Shown one piece after another: positions 52,874 to 62,328 of a stretch of DNA of 64,000 bases (position 1 is its first letter; each line of letters starts with the position of its first letter). Location of the stretch: contig NZ_SOBH01000003.1 of NCBI RefSeq assembly GCF_004365635.1, positions 372,001 to 436,000 on the forward strand. The letters run 5' to 3'. Below the pieces are notes generated by a model. That model was not told the DNA's origin. It did no database searches and saw only the letters and a list, made by a program, of their open reading frames with translations. The translations under genes and the position numbers were made by a program. Source of the stretch: Litoreibacter halocynthiae (lineage in GTDB: Bacteria > Pseudomonadota > Alphaproteobacteria > Rhodobacterales > Rhodobacteraceae).

Positions 52874-54346
52874 ATGACCCGCTGGATTTTTGGAACCATG
52901 GCAGCAACAGCGCTGCTAACAGGGGCGGCCATCGCCAAAACCGATGTAACCATCGGGCTGCAACTGGAGCCGCCGCATCTGGACCCGACCTCTGCCGCAG
53001 CAGGTGCAATCGACCAGGTTCTGTATGCCAACGTGTTCGAGGGGCTGATGCGCTTCGCTTCCGACGGCTCGGTCATTAATGGATTGGCGGAAGATTGGGA
53101 CATTTCCGAGGACGGCAAAACCTATACATTCAAACTGCATAGTGGCGTGAAATTCCACGACGGCACGGATCTGGATTCTGCTGATGTTAAATTCTCACTC
53201 GACCGTGCGCGGGCCGAAGATTCGGTGAACGCTCAAAAAGCGCTGTTCGCCAATATCGCCAGCGTCGAAGCCGTGGATCCGCTGACCGTCAAAGTCACTC
53301 TGACCGCACCTCAAGGCAACTTCCTGTTCAACATGGCATGGGGCGACGCCGTGATCGTGGCCCCTGAAAGCATCGACGACATAAAGGTCAAACCGGTCGG
53401 AACCGGGGCGTTCAAGTTTGACGACTGGAAACAGGGCGACAGCATCACCTTGGTGAAGAACGCAGATTACTGGGGCGACGCGGCCAAGCTGGACAAAGCC
53501 ACGTTCAAGTTTATCTCGGAGCCGACCGCCGCCTTCGGCGCCATGATGGCCGAAGACGTAGATGCCTTCTACAGCTACCCCGCGCCGGAAAACCTCGCAC
53601 AGTTCGAAGCCGACCCGCGCTTCACCGTGCTGGCCGGGAATACCGAGGGCGAAACGATCCTTGCGATGAACAACAAGCAAGCCCCCTTCGACAACAAGCT
53701 GGTGCGCGAGGCCGTGAGCCACGCCATCGACCGGCAAGCCATCATCGACGGCGCGATGTTCGGCTACGGCACGCCCATCGGTTCCCACTTCGCGCCGCAT
53801 AATCCGGCCTATATCGACCTGACCGGAAACTCCGAATACGACCCCGAGAAAGCCAAAGCCCTGTTGGCCGAGGCAGGCATGGCCGACGGCTTCAAAACCA
53901 CGCTGAAACTGCCGCCACCCTCCTACGCGCGGCGCGGCGGCGAGATCATTGCGGCGCAATTGCGTGCGGTAGGGATCGAGACGGAAATCAGCAATCTGGA
54001 ATGGGCGCAATGGCTGGAACAGGCTTTCCGTGGCAAGGATTTCGGCCTGACCATCGTGTCGCATACAGAACCGATGGATATCGGTATCTATGCGCGGCCC
54101 GACTACTACTTCCAGTATGACAATGCCGACCTGCAAAAGCTGATGGCCGATTTCGACGTCGAGGCGGAAGGCGCTAAACGCACCGAGATGCTGCAACAGG
54201 CGCAGACGATCATTTCCGAGGATTACGTCAACGCCTACTTGTTCCAGCTGGCCTTGACCACGGTGGTCAACGCCAAGCTGCAAGGCATCTGGCCCGATGC
54301 ACCGACGCAGGCGATTGATCTGACCGCCGTCAGCTGGGCCGAGTAA
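52874..54346 (+). CDS. ABC transporter solute-binding protein, peptide/nickel family 5
   Basis: 490 residues. The ATG at 52874 has GGAGG about 8 bases upstream and starts a signal peptide (MTRWIFGTMAATALLTGAAIA). The mature protein has family-5 marks: ANVFEGLMRFASDGSVINGLAEDWDISEDGKTYTFKLHSGVKFHDG, and GTGAFKFDDW. It binds a peptide- or opine-like ligand in the periplasm for the two permeases that follow. First gene of a seven-gene run in the same direction. Confidence 0.93.
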   Translation: MTRWIFGTMAATALLTGAAIAKTDVTIGLQLEPPHLDPTSAAAGAIDQVLYANVFEGLMRFASDGSVINGLAEDWDISEDGKTYTFKLHSGVKFHDGTDLDSADVKFSLDRARAEDSVNAQKALFANIASVEAVDPLTVKVTLTAPQGNFLFNMAWGDAVIVAPESIDDIKVKPVGTGAFKFDDWKQGDSITLVKNADYWGDAAKLDKATFKFISEPTAAFGAMMAEDVDAFYSYPAPENLAQFEADPRFTVLAGNTEGETILAMNNKQAPFDNKLVREAVSHAIDRQAIIDGAMFGYGTPIGSHFAPHNPAYIDLTGNSEYDPEKAKALLAEAGMADGFKTTLKLPPPSYARRGGEIIAAQLRAVGIETEISNLEWAQWLEQAFRGKDFGLTIVSHTEPMDIGIYARPDYYFQYDNADLQKLMADFDVEAEGAKRTEMLQQAQTIISEDYVNAYLFQLALTTVVNAKLQGIWPDAPTQAIDLTAVSWAE

Positions 54347-54368
54347 GCGCGGGGCATAGCGGACCAAT

Positions 54369-55313
54369 ATGCTACGCTATGCCATCAAGAGAATAGGCTC
54401 GCTCGCGATCTCGCTGATCGTGGCGAGTCTTGTCATTTTTGCCTGCATCGAGGTAATCCCCGGGGACCCCGCTTCCTTTATGCTGGGCATCAACGCGCAG
54501 CCCGACACGGTCGCCGCCTTGCGCGAAGAACTGGGGCTCAACGCCTCCCTTGGCGCGCGCTACTTGTCGTGGGTGACCGGAATGCTGTCGGGTGATTTCG
54601 GCACCTCCTATACCTACCGCTCACCAGTGGCCGAGATCATCGGTGACCGCCTCTGGATATCCCTTCCGCTTGCGCTTATCGCGCTGGGCCTCACGGTCCT
54701 GATCGCCTTCCCCGTCGGCATCCTCGCCGCCACAAAACGCGGCTCTTGGGCGGATATGTCGGTGATGGGGGCGACGCAATTGGGCATCGCGATCCCCAAC
54801 TTCTGGTTCGCCATGCTCATGGTGCTGCTGTTCGCCATAAACCTGCGCTGGTTCTCTGCGGGGGGTTTTCCCGGCTGGGAACACCCGCTGGCGGCCCTGA
54901 AAGCGCTAACCCTTCCCGCGATCGCGCTGGCCTTGCCACAGGCCTCGATCCTTGCCCGCGTCATGCGCTCCGCCCTGCTTGATACCTTGTCAGAGGACTA
55001 CATCCGCACCTGCCGCGCCAAGGGGCTGACGCAACGCCAAGCGCTCTGGCGGCACGCCCTGCGCAACGCCATGATCCCTGTGCTGACCATCATCGGCCTG
55101 CAATTCTCGTTTCTGCTGGCGGGCGCGATCATCATCGAGAACGTCTTCTACCTGCCGGGCCTTGGCCGCCTCGTCTTCCAAGCCATATCGCAGCGCGATC
55201 TGATTATGGTGGAAAGCGTGGTATTCCTGCTGGTCTTCGCCGTCATCATGGTCAATTTCGCCGTCGATCTGGCCTATGCGTGGGTCGATCCGCGCCTCAG
55301 GGGGCGGTCATGA
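54369..55313 (+). CDS. ABC transporter permease, DppB type
   Basis: 314 residues, six membrane helices. It has the DppB-family N-terminus (MLRYAIKRIGSLAISLIVASLVIFACIEVIPGDPA) and the EAA loop DYIRTCRAKGLTQRQALWRHALRNAMIPVL. It overlaps the next permease by 4 bp. Confidence 0.94.
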   Translation: MLRYAIKRIGSLAISLIVASLVIFACIEVIPGDPASFMLGINAQPDTVAALREELGLNASLGARYLSWVTGMLSGDFGTSYTYRSPVAEIIGDRLWISLPLALIALGLTVLIAFPVGILAATKRGSWADMSVMGATQLGIAIPNFWFAMLMVLLFAINLRWFSAGGFPGWEHPLAALKALTLPAIALALPQASILARVMRSALLDTLSEDYIRTCRAKGLTQRQALWRHALRNAMIPVLTIIGLQFSFLLAGAIIIENVFYLPGLGRLVFQAISQRDLIMVESVVFLLVFAVIMVNFAVDLAYAWVDPRLRGRS

Positions 55314-56119
55314 GGAACCTCACCTTCGGGCTCATCCTCACCACAATTTTCGCAATCGGCGCTTTGGTCTCCTTCGTTTGGACGCCCTATGACGTCACCG
55401 TTCTGGAAATCGCCAACAAGCTTAAGTCCCCGACCGCCGACCACTGGTTCGGCACCGACCATTTCGGGCGCGACATCTTCTCGATGATCATGGTCGGCGC
55501 ACGCACCTCCATCGCCGTGGCCATCGTCGCGGTCGTCATCGGCATGGGGCTGGGCGTGCCGCTTGGCCTCGCCGCCGCTGCCCGCAAAGGCTCGCTGCTG
55601 GACGAGGTCATCATGCGCGGCAACGATCTGATCTTTGCCTTCCCGTCGCTGCTGATCGCCATCCTGATCACCGCGATTTTCGGCCCCTCCGCCGTCAACG
55701 CCATCATCGCCATCGGCATTTTCAATATCCCCGTTTTTGCGCGACTGACCCGCGGCGCGGCGCTGTCTCTCTGGACCCGTGACTACGTGCTGGCGGCAAG
55801 GGTCGCGGGCAAGGGTGCGACGCGCATCTCCGTCGAGCACATCCTGCCCAACGTCGCCAACCTGTTGATCGTGCAAGGCACAATCCAGTTCTCGTTGGGC
55901 ATTCTGGCCGAGGCCGCCTTGTCCTATGTCGGGCTAGGTGCGCAGCCCCCCACGCCAAGCTGGGGCCGGATGCTGGCAGACGCGCAAACCCTGATCGCGC
56001 TTGCACCCCATGTCGCCCTGTTCCCCGGCTTCGCCATTCTGCTCACCGTGTTGGGCTTGAACCTTGCAGGCGACGGCTTGCGCGACGTGCTGGACCCGAA
56101 ACTGAGGGTGCTGCGATGA
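55310..56119 (+). CDS. ABC transporter permease, DppC type
   Basis: 269 residues from the ATG at 55310 (ATGA overlap with the gene before). It has the DppC layout: an N-terminal helix, then HWFGTDHFGRDIFSMIMVGARTS, and the EAA loop DYVLAARVAGKGATRISVEHILPNV. It partners DppB in the membrane channel. Overlaps the ATPase gene by 4 bp. Confidence 0.94.
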   Translation: MRNLTFGLILTTIFAIGALVSFVWTPYDVTVLEIANKLKSPTADHWFGTDHFGRDIFSMIMVGARTSIAVAIVAVVIGMGLGVPLGLAAAARKGSLLDEVIMRGNDLIFAFPSLLIAILITAIFGPSAVNAIIAIGIFNIPVFARLTRGAALSLWTRDYVLAARVAGKGATRISVEHILPNVANLLIVQGTIQFSLGILAEAALSYVGLGAQPPTPSWGRMLADAQTLIALAPHVALFPGFAILLTVLGLNLAGDGLRDVLDPKLRVLR

Positions 56120-57669
56120 CCCTCCTGTCCATCGAAAACCTGTCTTTGTCGATCCGAGGTATTCCAATTCTTCGCGACGTGTCGCTGTCGTTGAACCATG
56201 GCGAAATCCTAGGTGTGATTGGCGAAAGCGGCTCCGGCAAGTCGCTGACGACGTTCTCGGTCCTGCAGTTGCTGCCAAGCGGCACGACATGCCAAGGGCG
56301 CATAAACTTGCTGGGCGGGGACGTGCTGACCAAGTCTGAACAGGCCCTCTGCGCGATGCGGGGCCGCGACGTGGGAATGGTGTTTCAGGAACCCATGACC
56401 GCGCTGAATCCCGTGCAAACCATCGGCGCGCAGGTGGCGGAAACTATCCTGATCCACGAGCCCAACACCTCCAAGGTGGACGCGATGAAGCGCGCCGCCC
56501 ATGCCCTGACCCGCTGCGAGCTGCCGCAATACAAGTTTCCCCTCAGCCGCTACCCGCACGAGATGTCAGGCGGCCAGCGCCAGCGCGTGGTGATCGCCAT
56601 GGCGATTGCCTTGCAGCCGAAACTGCTGATCGCGGACGAGCCGACGACGGCGCTCGACGTGACCACGCAGGCCGAAATCCTCGATCTGCTGTCGCGGCTG
56701 GTGCGCGAGGACGACATGGGGTTGATGCTCATTTCTCACGATCTTGCCGTGGTCAGCGACATGGCGCACCGCATTGCCATCATGAAAAACGGTGAGGTGG
56801 TGGAGGAAGGCGGTGCGGATCTGCACCGCACCATGACGCACCCCTACACCAAGGCGCTGTTCGCGGCGTCCAGTCATCAGCCCGAACGCAACGCCACCCC
56901 AGAGGATAAACCGCTGCTGGAGATCAACGACGCGATCCGCGACTACACGCTGCCACGCAAAAGCCTCTTCGGTGCGGCGGATACTTTCCGCGCCGTAGAC
57001 AATGTCAGCTTCCAGATCAAGCGCGGTGAAAGCCTTGGCCTTGTCGGCGAAAGCGGTTGCGGAAAATCGACGCTGACACGGGCCATTCTGGGGCTGGAAC
57101 CATTGCAAGGCGGCACCATCCTGCTCGACGGCCAACCCGTCGGGCCAGCAGTTCGCCGCAAAATGCAGGTCGTGTTCCAAGACCCCTATGGCAGCTTCAA
57201 TCCGCGGCACAAGGTCGCCCGTCTGGTGTCCGAGCCGTTCCATCTGGTGGGCCGCAAAGCCACCGACGCCGAAATAGACGAAGCGCTCATCTCCGTCGGC
57301 CTCACCCCCGCCGACAAGACGAAATACATCCACGAGTTCTCCGGCGGCCAGCGCCAACGCATCGCCATTGCCCGCGCCCTGATCATCAAGCCCGAACTCA
57401 TCGTGTTGGACGAGGCCGTATCGGCCCTCGACGTGTCGATCAGGGCGCAAATCCTCGATTTGTTGGCCGATTTGTCCGACCGGTTCGGCCTGACCTACCT
57501 GTTCATTTCCCACGATTTGTCCGTGGTCCGCGCCATCACCGACCGTTGCCTCGTCATGCAATCGGGCAAAATCGTCGAAGAAGGCGACACTGAACGTCTG
57601 TTCACTGCCCCCACACATCCCTACACTCAGACTCTAATAGCTGCCGCACCGACGCTTCCCGAACCATAG
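56116..57669 (+). CDS. Fused ABC transporter ATPase (DppD-DppF type)
   Basis: 517 residues with two complete ATPase domains in one chain. Domain 1 has Walker A GESGSGKS (about 37-44), signature [14 protein letters not shown] and Walker [13 protein letters not shown]. Domain 2 has GESGCGKST (about 313-321), signature [15 protein letters not shown] and [12 protein letters not shown]. Both H-loops ([16 protein letters not shown]) are intact. The usual oligopeptide-binding C-terminal extension is present after domain 2. Drives the DppBC-like permeases. Confidence 0.94.
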   Translation: MTLLSIENLSLSIRGIPILRDVSLSLNHGEILGVIGESGSGKSLTTFSVLQLLPSGTTCQGRINLLGGDVLTKSEQALCAMRGRDVGMVFQEPMTALNPVQTIGAQVAETILIHEPNTSKVDAMKRAAHALTRCELPQYKFPLSRYPHEMSGGQRQRVVIAMAIALQPKLLIADEPTTALDVTTQAEILDLLSRLVREDDMGLMLISHDLAVVSDMAHRIAIMKNGEVVEEGGADLHRTMTHPYTKALFAASSHQPERNATPEDKPLLEINDAIRDYTLPRKSLFGAADTFRAVDNVSFQIKRGESLGLVGESGCGKSTLTRAILGLEPLQGGTILLDGQPVGPAVRRKMQVVFQDPYGSFNPRHKVARLVSEPFHLVGRKATDAEIDEALISVGLTPADKTKYIHEFSGGQRQRIAIARALIIKPELIVLDEAVSALDVSIRAQILDLLADLSDRFGLTYLFISHDLSVVRAITDRCLVMQSGKIVEEGDTERLFTAPTHPYTQTLIAAAPTLPEP

Positions 57670-57681
57670 AAAGGCCATCCC

Positions 57682-59136
57682 ATGAGCATCCAAGACATCT
57701 GGTTCGATACTGCCCTGTGTTTCATCGGCGGCGCGTGGGTCGACCCGGCGGAAGGGCAGACGCTTGAGCTTGAGAACCCCTCTAACGGCGAGGTGATCTG
57801 CCTGATCGCCCGTGGCCAGCAAGACGATATCGACCGCGCCGTGGCTGCCGCGCAAGAGGCCCTTCAAGGCCCATGGGCCCGCATGACCGCCCCTGAACGC
57901 GGGCGCATTCTTGCTCGCATCGGCCAGTTGGTTCTGGAGAACGCCGACAGGCTCGCGCGGCTGGAGGCCATGGATGTCGGCAAACCGCTGAAGCAGGCCA
58001 AAGCCGACGCCCTTGCCTTGGCCCGCTACATGGAATTCTACGGCGGGGCGGCGGACAAACTGCACGGCCACACGATCCCCTATCTCGACGGCTACACCGT
58101 CTACACCCTACGCGAGCCGCATGGCGTCACCGGCCACATCATCCCGTGGAACTACCCGATGCAGATCATCGGGCGGTCCGTCGGCGCGGCGCTGGCGATG
58201 GGCAACGCTGCCGTGCTGAAACCTGCCGAGGAAGCCTGCCTGACGGCCCTCGCCTTCGCCGACCTCGCCCGCCAAGCGGGCCTGCCTGACGGCGTATTAA
58301 ACGTAGTGCCGGGTCTAGGCATCGAGGCCGGGGCAGCGTTGTCCGGCCATGCAGACGTTAACCACATCTCCTTCACCGGCTCCGTCGGCGTCGGCAAGCT
58401 AATCCAGCGCCAAGCGTCAGAACACATCGTCCCCGTCACGCTGGAGCTTGGCGGCAAGTCCCCGCAACTGGTATTCGACGACGCCGACATCGACGCGGCG
58501 CTACCGTTCCTCGTGAACGCGGGTGTGCAGAACGCGGGCCAGACCTGCTCCGCCTCCTCACGCATCCTTGTGCAACGCGGCGTGTTCGACGAGGTGCTGG
58601 ACCGCATGGCCGCCCGCTATGGCGAGTTGCAAGTCGGCCCCGCGATGGAAGATCTGGACGTGGGCCCCCTGATCTCTGCCCGCCAGAAAGAGGTGGTCGA
58701 AGGTTTCCTGTCTCACGGTGCATCGTTGGAAAAAGCCGCCCAAGGCCAGATCGTGGACAACGCGCCTGCAGATGGCCACTACGTTGCGCCCACGCTCTTC
58801 GCAGGCGTCAGCCCCGGCCACATCCTTGCACAGGAAGAAATCTTTGGCCCGGTTCAGGTGGTCATTCCCTTTGATGACGAGGCACAGGCGCTGTCTATCG
58901 CCAACGGCACGCAGTTCGGCCTTGTCGCCTCCGTCTGGTCCCGCGACGGGGCGCGGCAGATGCGGCTGGCCAAGGCGCTGCGCTCGGGTCAGGTGTTCCT
59001 CAACAACTATGGCGCAGGCGGCGGGGTGGAGCTTCCCTTCGGCGGCACCGGCCTGTCCGGCCATGGCCGCGAAAAAGGGTTCGAGGCGCTCTATGGCTTC
59101 TCAACCCTCAAAACTGTCGCCGCCCTGCACGGCTGA
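57682..59136 (+). CDS. Aldehyde dehydrogenase
   Basis: 484 residues. Catalytic elements are IIPWNYPMQIIGRSVGAALAMGNA (Asn), [18 protein letters not shown] (Glu) and NAGQTCSASSRILV (nucleophile Cys). It is similar in build to betaine/aminoaldehyde dehydrogenases, but the exact aldehyde cannot be assigned. AAAGGCCATCCC precedes the ATG. Twelve base pairs separate it from the ABC ATPase gene, so it probably acts on a breakdown product of the imported compound. Confidence 0.92.
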   Translation: MSIQDIWFDTALCFIGGAWVDPAEGQTLELENPSNGEVICLIARGQQDDIDRAVAAAQEALQGPWARMTAPERGRILARIGQLVLENADRLARLEAMDVGKPLKQAKADALALARYMEFYGGAADKLHGHTIPYLDGYTVYTLREPHGVTGHIIPWNYPMQIIGRSVGAALAMGNAAVLKPAEEACLTALAFADLARQAGLPDGVLNVVPGLGIEAGAALSGHADVNHISFTGSVGVGKLIQRQASEHIVPVTLELGGKSPQLVFDDADIDAALPFLVNAGVQNAGQTCSASSRILVQRGVFDEVLDRMAARYGELQVGPAMEDLDVGPLISARQKEVVEGFLSHGASLEKAAQGQIVDNAPADGHYVAPTLFAGVSPGHILAQEEIFGPVQVVIPFDDEAQALSIANGTQFGLVASVWSRDGARQMRLAKALRSGQVFLNNYGAGGGVELPFGGTGLSGHGREKGFEALYGFSTLKTVAALHG

Positions 59137-59159
59137 ATTGAAGATAAGGGAGACCCCAC

Positions 59160-59900
59160 ATGCGGCTTGAAGGAAAAACAGCAATCGTCACCGGCGGCGC
59201 GTCGGGGTTCGGCGCAGGAATTGCGCGCAAGTTTGTGGCCGAAGGCGCCAACGTCATGATCGCAGATCTGAACATGGCAGATGACTTGGTGGCAGAGCTT
59301 GGCCAAAACGCCCGCGCGGTAGAGGCCAACGTCGCCCAAGACGCCAGCGTTCAAGCCATGGTGCAAGCCACGCTCGACGCCTTCGGGCGCATCGACATCC
59401 TGATCAACAACGCAGGCACCACGCACCTGCCGACCCCGATGGAAGACGTCTCTGAAGACGACTTCGACAAGGTCTTCGCGGTCAACTGCAAATCCGTCTA
59501 CCTGACCGCCAAACACCTCGTCCCACTGCTCAAGAAACAGGGCAGCGGTGCCATCCTCAACGTCGCTTCCACCGCAGGCGTCAGCCCGCGCCCGCGGCTG
59601 AACTGGTACAACGCCTCCAAAGGCTGGATGAACACCGCGACCAAGGCCATGGCGGTGGAACTGGCCCCTGAAGGCGTCCGCGTCAACGCGATCAACCCCG
59701 TGGCGGGCGAAACGCCCTTGCTCAAGAGTTTCATGGGCGAAGACACGCCGGAAATTCGTGCCAAGTTCCTGTCCACCATCCCGCTGGGCCGCTTCTCCAC
59801 GCCCGAGGACATGGCAAACGCTGCCTGCTTTCTCTGCTCGGAGGAGGCGTCGATGATCACCGGTGTCTGCATGGAAGTCGATGGTGGGCGTTGCATCTGA
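59160..59900 (+). CDS. Short-chain dehydrogenase/reductase
   Basis: 246 residues of the classical SDR type: TGGASGFGAGIA for NAD(P) binding, NNAG at about 82, YNASK catalytic Tyr-Lys at about 150, and VDGGRCI at the end. The Asp after the second strand (IADLN) favours NAD over NADP. GGGAG lies 8 bases upstream. The stop shares one base with the next start (TGATG). Confidence 0.92.
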   Translation: MRLEGKTAIVTGGASGFGAGIARKFVAEGANVMIADLNMADDLVAELGQNARAVEANVAQDASVQAMVQATLDAFGRIDILINNAGTTHLPTPMEDVSEDDFDKVFAVNCKSVYLTAKHLVPLLKKQGSGAILNVASTAGVSPRPRLNWYNASKGWMNTATKAMAVELAPEGVRVNAINPVAGETPLLKSFMGEDTPEIRAKFLSTIPLGRFSTPEDMANAACFLCSEEASMITGVCMEVDGGRCI

Positions 59901-60868
59901 TGAAGGCCGGTCCGCGAAATCTGATCACCGATGTGGCGGGCCTGAAGGTCGGCCATGCGCAGGACGACGCCCTGAAATCCGGCGTCACGGTCTTGACGGC
60001 AGGCTCGCCTTTCATAGCGTCGGTCCATGTCATGGGCGGCGCACCTGGCACGCGGGAAACGGACCTGCTCGACCCCGACAAATCCGTCGAAGCCGTCGAC
60101 GCGCTGGTCCTCTCCGGCGGCTCCGCTTTCGGGCTGGACGCAGCCTCCGGCGTGGTGTCAGGCCTGCGCGAACAGGGGCGTGGCTTCGCGGTCGGCGACG
60201 TACGCGTGCCGATCGTCCCCGCTGCGATCATCTTCGATTTGCTCAATGGCGGGCGCAATGACTGGGGCGAGAACCCCTACGCCAAGCTGGGCCGCACAGC
60301 ACTCGACAACGCAACAGGAGATTTCGCTTTGGGGTCGGTCGGCGCTGGCACAGGTGCGACCTCCGCCACCTACAAGGGCGGACTGGGTTCCGCCTCCATC
60401 ATCCTTGACGATGGCGTCACCGTCGCCGCTTTGGTCGTTGCCAATCCCATCGGCTCGGTCGTCACGCCCAAGGGAAAATTCTGGGCCGCGCAGTCTGAAA
60501 TCGACGCCGAATTCGGCGGTCTTGGAGGTGACCCCGCTTCTTACGGCGCGGTCAGGCTGCCCTTGAAAACCGACGCGGGCGAGGGCGCGAACACCACCAT
60601 CGCCATCGTCGCCACCGATGCCAAACTGACCAAACCGCAAGCCAAACGCATGGCCGTCGCCGCTCATGACGGCATGGCGCGGGCCATTGTGCCGTCGCAC
60701 ACACCAATGGACGGCGACTTGATTTTCGCGGTCTCTGCAGGCGACAAGCAAGGCGACCCACTGAGGATCGGCCACGCCGCCGCGACCTGCCTTGCCCGCG
60801 CCATCGCCCGCGCGATCTTTGAGGCGACCCCCGCCGAGAACGACCCACAGCCCTGCTTCAACCCCTAA
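59900..60868 (+). CDS. P1/S58-family self-processing hydrolase (DmpA/NylC-like)
   Basis: 322 residues. The N-terminus DVAGLKVGHAQDDALKSGVTVL, VLSGGSAFGLDAASGV, and VAALVVANPIGSVV are S58-family marks. The junction AN-TTIAIVATDA places the N-terminal nucleophile Thr at residue 232 after Asn231, as in NylC, where the chain cuts itself there into alpha and beta parts. Such enzymes hydrolyse beta-peptides, D-peptides or cyclic/linear omega-amides. In an operon with a peptide-type ABC transporter it probably processes the imported amide. Confidence 0.85.
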   Translation: MKAGPRNLITDVAGLKVGHAQDDALKSGVTVLTAGSPFIASVHVMGGAPGTRETDLLDPDKSVEAVDALVLSGGSAFGLDAASGVVSGLREQGRGFAVGDVRVPIVPAAIIFDLLNGGRNDWGENPYAKLGRTALDNATGDFALGSVGAGTGATSATYKGGLGSASIILDDGVTVAALVVANPIGSVVTPKGKFWAAQSEIDAEFGGLGGDPASYGAVRLPLKTDAGEGANTTIAIVATDAKLTKPQAKRMAVAAHDGMARAIVPSHTPMDGDLIFAVSAGDKQGDPLRIGHAAATCLARAIARAIFEATPAENDPQPCFNP

Positions 60869-60937
60869 ACATAAGCGCTTTTCCCAAAGCCGTTTTCCGT
60901 GCCACAATGTTGGCACCTACACATCAAGGATGATACC

Positions 60938-61699
60938 ATGACCAAGGGCGCCGCTCTATTCGACCTCACAGGCAAGCGCGCGCTTGTTACCGGTTCCTCT
61001 CAGGGCATCGGCTACGCCTTGGCCCAAGGGTTGAAGGATGCAGGCGCCGAGATCATTCTGAACGGCCGCGACGAGGCCAAACTCGGCGCCGCCGCCAAGG
61101 CGCTCGACACGCCGCATACGCTGGCATTCGACGCGACTGATCACGAGGCCGTTCGCAAGGCGGTGGACGAGTTCGAGGCCGATACCGGCCCCATCGACAT
61201 CCTGATCAACAACGCAGGGATGCAGCACCGGACAGAACTGGAAAACTTCCCCGCCGACGCGTTCGAGAAGCTGCTGCAAACCAACATCGCCTCGGTCTTT
61301 CATGTCGGCCAAGCCGTCGCGCGCCACATGATCGCTCGCGGCGCAGGCAAGATCATCAACATCGCCTCGGTTCAAACCGCACTGGCCCGCCCCGGCATCG
61401 CGCCCTACACCGCGACCAAGGGCGCGGTGGGCAACCTGACCAAGGGCATGGCGACCGACTGGGCCAAGCACGGACTGCAATGCAACGCCATCGCGCCGGG
61501 TTATTTCGACACCCCGCTGAACGCCGCGCTGGTCGCCGACGCCGACTTCTCGGCGTGGCTGGAAAAGCGCACCCCCGCAGGCCGCTGGGGAAATGTGGAC
61601 GAGCTGGTGGGCGCGGCGGTATTCCTGTCCTCGCCCGCGTCCAGCTTTGTGAACGGGCATATCCTTTATGTCGACGGCGGCATCACGGCGTCACTCTAG
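60938..61699 (+). CDS. idnO: Gluconate 5-dehydrogenase-like SDR
   Basis: 253 residues from the ATG at 60938 (AAGGA 7 bases upstream). It starts LFDLTGKRALVTGSSQGIGYALA and has INNAGMQHR, YTATKGA (catalytic Tyr-Lys), NAIAPGYFDTPLNAAL and WLEKRTPAGRWG. These closely follow IdnO/Gno, which reduce 5-ketogluconate to gluconate. The gluconokinase gene follows with no gap (the last base of this gene is 61699 and the kinase ATG begins at 61700), which supports the assignment. Confidence 0.82.
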   Translation: MTKGAALFDLTGKRALVTGSSQGIGYALAQGLKDAGAEIILNGRDEAKLGAAAKALDTPHTLAFDATDHEAVRKAVDEFEADTGPIDILINNAGMQHRTELENFPADAFEKLLQTNIASVFHVGQAVARHMIARGAGKIINIASVQTALARPGIAPYTATKGAVGNLTKGMATDWAKHGLQCNAIAPGYFDTPLNAALVADADFSAWLEKRTPAGRWGNVDELVGAAVFLSSPASSFVNGHILYVDGGITASL

Positions 61700-62182
61700 A
61701 TGCTGAAAGCCATCGTCATGGGCGTTGCGGGATCGGGGAAATCCTCGGTCGGGCATGCAGTGGCGGGTCGCTTGGGTGCGCATTATTTCGACGGAGATGA
61801 CCTGCACCCGCAAAGCAATATCGAAAAGATGGCCGCAGGCACACCGCTCGACGACTCTGACCGCGCGCCGTGGCTCGACAAGGTGGGCGCGGCGTTGATG
61901 CAAGCCGGCGGCCCGACGCTGATCGGTTGCTCCGCTCTCAAACGCAGCTACCGCGACCGCATCCGCGCCGCATGTCCACAAGCCCGCTTCGTCCACCTCA
62001 TCGGCAACCGCGCGGTGATCGAAGCCCGCATGTCCGCCCGCACTGGACACTTCATGCCTGTCAGCCTGCTCGACAGCCAGTTCGCGACGCTGGAACCGTT
62101 GCAAGCTGACGAGGCAGGCTTCGCCATCGACATAGCGCAGGACTTCGACGCCGTGGTGCAGCAAGTGGTCGCCTGTTTCTGA
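61700..62182 (+). CDS. gntK: Gluconokinase
   Basis: 160 residues. P-loop GVAGSGKSS, the substrate/ATP motif DGDDLHPQSNIEKMAAGTPLDD, CSALKRSYRD, and the closing GHFMPVSLLDSQFATLEPL are diagnostic of GntK. It phosphorylates gluconate to 6-phosphogluconate, feeding the Entner-Doudoroff or pentose phosphate route. Paired with the gluconate 5-dehydrogenase just upstream. Confidence 0.95.
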   Translation: MLKAIVMGVAGSGKSSVGHAVAGRLGAHYFDGDDLHPQSNIEKMAAGTPLDDSDRAPWLDKVGAALMQAGGPTLIGCSALKRSYRDRIRAACPQARFVHLIGNRAVIEARMSARTGHFMPVSLLDSQFATLEPLQADEAGFAIDIAQDFDAVVQQVVACF

Positions 62183-62328
62183 CCGTCAGATAGCCCCGTG
62201 CACACGAGATGGCGCACGCTAAGGTCTTCCAATCAGGAGGTTTTTCTCATGTGAGAAAATCGTGAAGAACTTGGTGAACCTCGTGGCAACTCGTTAGCTT
62301 TGTCTTCAGAACAAGCAGCGAGGTCTTG

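Noticed and set aside
53195-54367. 390-codon minus-strand open frame opposite the peptide-binding-protein gene
   Set aside because: Shadow frame; the plus strand encodes a complete family-5 binding protein with signal peptide.
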